A stretch of 5,965 nucleotides of DNA from contig CADBMA010000142.1 in the NCBI GenBank assembly GCA_902795665.1, positions 1-5,965 of the forward strand. The letters are read 5' to 3'. Positions 5,772-5,965 of this stretch are shown piece after piece. The DNA is from an uncultured Rhodospirillales bacterium (GTDB lineage: Bacteria; Pseudomonadota; Alphaproteobacteria; RF32; CAG-239). The position numbers and the translations under genes were made by a program. The notes beneath the pieces were generated by a model. The model saw only the letters and a program-made list of their open reading frames with translations, was not told the origin of the DNA and did not search any database. The number at the start of each line of letters is the position of its first letter. The first letter of the stretch is position 1.

Positions 5772-5924
5772 GCAGCCGAGAGGTCGGTTGTGGTGTCTCA
5801 AAAACATCTCCAAATAAAATCTATCCTCCACTAGGGGGAGTGCCGGTAATATATTGAATAACGGCGACTGCATTTGGACAGTTTTTGAGCTCCTCCGCCT
5901 TTTTTATAAAGGCGGTTTTGTTTT
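5772..5924 (+). other. Structured leader candidate (attenuator or riboswitch-like) upstream of the gene at 5950
   Basis: Five consecutive small hairpins can be drawn before the terminator hairpin. 5772-5779 pairs with 5784-5791 around a GAGG loop (8 pairs, three G-U). GGTGT 5792-5796 pairs with ACATC 5804-5808. TCCTCC 5824-5829 pairs with GGGGGA 5834-5839 around ACTA. GCCG 5842-5845 pairs with CGGC 5862-5865, and ACTG 5867-5870 with CAGT 5879-5882. The strand GGGGGAG (5834-5840) can alternatively pair with CTCCTCC (5890-5896), and GGCG (5863-5866) with CGCC (5896-5899). Both alternatives would disturb the base of the terminator. I do not recognise a known riboswitch consensus. This is inference from hand pairing. 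Confidence 0.35.
5895..5924 (+). terminator. Intrinsic terminator immediately before the next gene
   Basis: CCGCCTTT (5895-5902) pairs perfectly with AAAGGCGG (5908-5915) around TTTAT, followed by TTTTGTTTT (5916-5924). It ends 25 bases before the next ATG. It may terminate read-through from the RsmB-like operon, act as an attenuator of the next gene, or both. Confidence 0.85.
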
Positions 5925-5949
5925 AACAAAATTATGGAGTTATAAAACT

Positions 5950-5965
5950 ATGCAAGATAAAAAAA
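5950..5965 (+). CDS. Start of a new gene, 3' truncated by the window end (product unknown)
   Basis: An ATG at 5950 is preceded by GGAG at 5936-5939, ten bases upstream, and opens the frame M-Q-D-K-K. Only five complete codons are visible, so the product cannot be identified. In many alphaproteobacteria the Ppx-rlmE-RsmB-like neighbourhood includes guaB and guaA. GuaA proteins often begin with a short Met-x-Asp-Lys type N-terminus before the amidotransferase domain, so guaA is a guess worth testing, not a call. Confidence 0.5.

Noticed and set aside
5772..5808. tRNA-Leu(CAA)-like arm: a 5-bp stem GGTGT/ACATC with seven-base loop CTCAAAA, preceded by a D-arm-like GCCGAGAGGT segment.
   Set aside because: No 7-bp acceptor stem, no T-arm with a GGTTCRA-type loop, and the D-stem geometry does not fit. 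It is more simply a hairpin of the leader.
5828..5870. Resemblance to the start of a TPP (thi-box) riboswitch: CCACTAGGGGG … GCC … GGC.
   Set aside because: The obligatory CTGAGA sequence and the second conserved half of the aptamer are absent, and the region reaches the terminator too soon.
5918..5946. A promoter downstream of the terminator: TTGTTT (5918-5923), 17 bases, TATAAA (5941-5946).
   Set aside because: Transcription would start near 5953, after the A of the ATG at 5950, and would lose the well-placed GGAG ribosome site.

Overview
The window looks like a chromosomal segment of an AT-leaning alphaproteobacterium. Three things point there: a CcrM-type GANTC adenine methyltransferase with its C-terminal RAMA domain, an rlmE gene preceded by Ppx/GppA phosphatase genes, and an RsmB/NOP RNA methyltransferase directly after rlmE. 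The exact genus cannot be read from the sequence. The base composition and the dispersed 'GTCATTGCGA…GCAATCC' repeats would fit one of the uncultured low-GC host-associated lineages, but that is inference.

Layout. Bases 1-381 are the 3' end of an outer-membrane beta-barrel gene (autotransporter-like), closed by a strong intrinsic terminator (417-448). The spacer up to 588 holds one copy of a dispersed repeat, a good sigma-70-like promoter whose -35 half lies in the repeat edge, and a near-consensus CtrA-type box. ccrM (588-1682) follows. After an 88-base gap without a visible terminator comes a tightly packed run: a Ppx/GppA phosphatase (1771-2847), a second diverged Ppx/GppA paralogue overlapping it by 35 bases (2813-3760), rlmE overlapping that by 14 bases (3747-4433), and an RsmB/NOP-family m5C RNA methyltransferase starting 2 bases after rlmE ends (4436-5650). 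All genes are on the + strand.

The last 315 bases (5651-5965) are intergenic apart from the first codons of a new gene at 5950. They hold a second copy of the repeat in the opposite orientation, a candidate promoter, several short hairpins, and an intrinsic terminator ending only 25 bases before the next start codon. Because no usable promoter fits after the terminator, this looks like an attenuated or riboswitch-like leader for the next gene. From conserved order that gene might be guaA or guaB, but only five codons are visible.

Together the genes combine DNA methylation tied to the cell cycle (CcrM), polyphosphate/(p)ppGpp hydrolysis (Ppx/GppA) and ribosome maturation (RlmE, RsmB-like): a growth-control and ribosome-quality cluster. 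The least ordinary parts are the tandem Ppx/GppA pair, whose second member has lost motifs of its second subdomain, and the structured leader at the 3' end.
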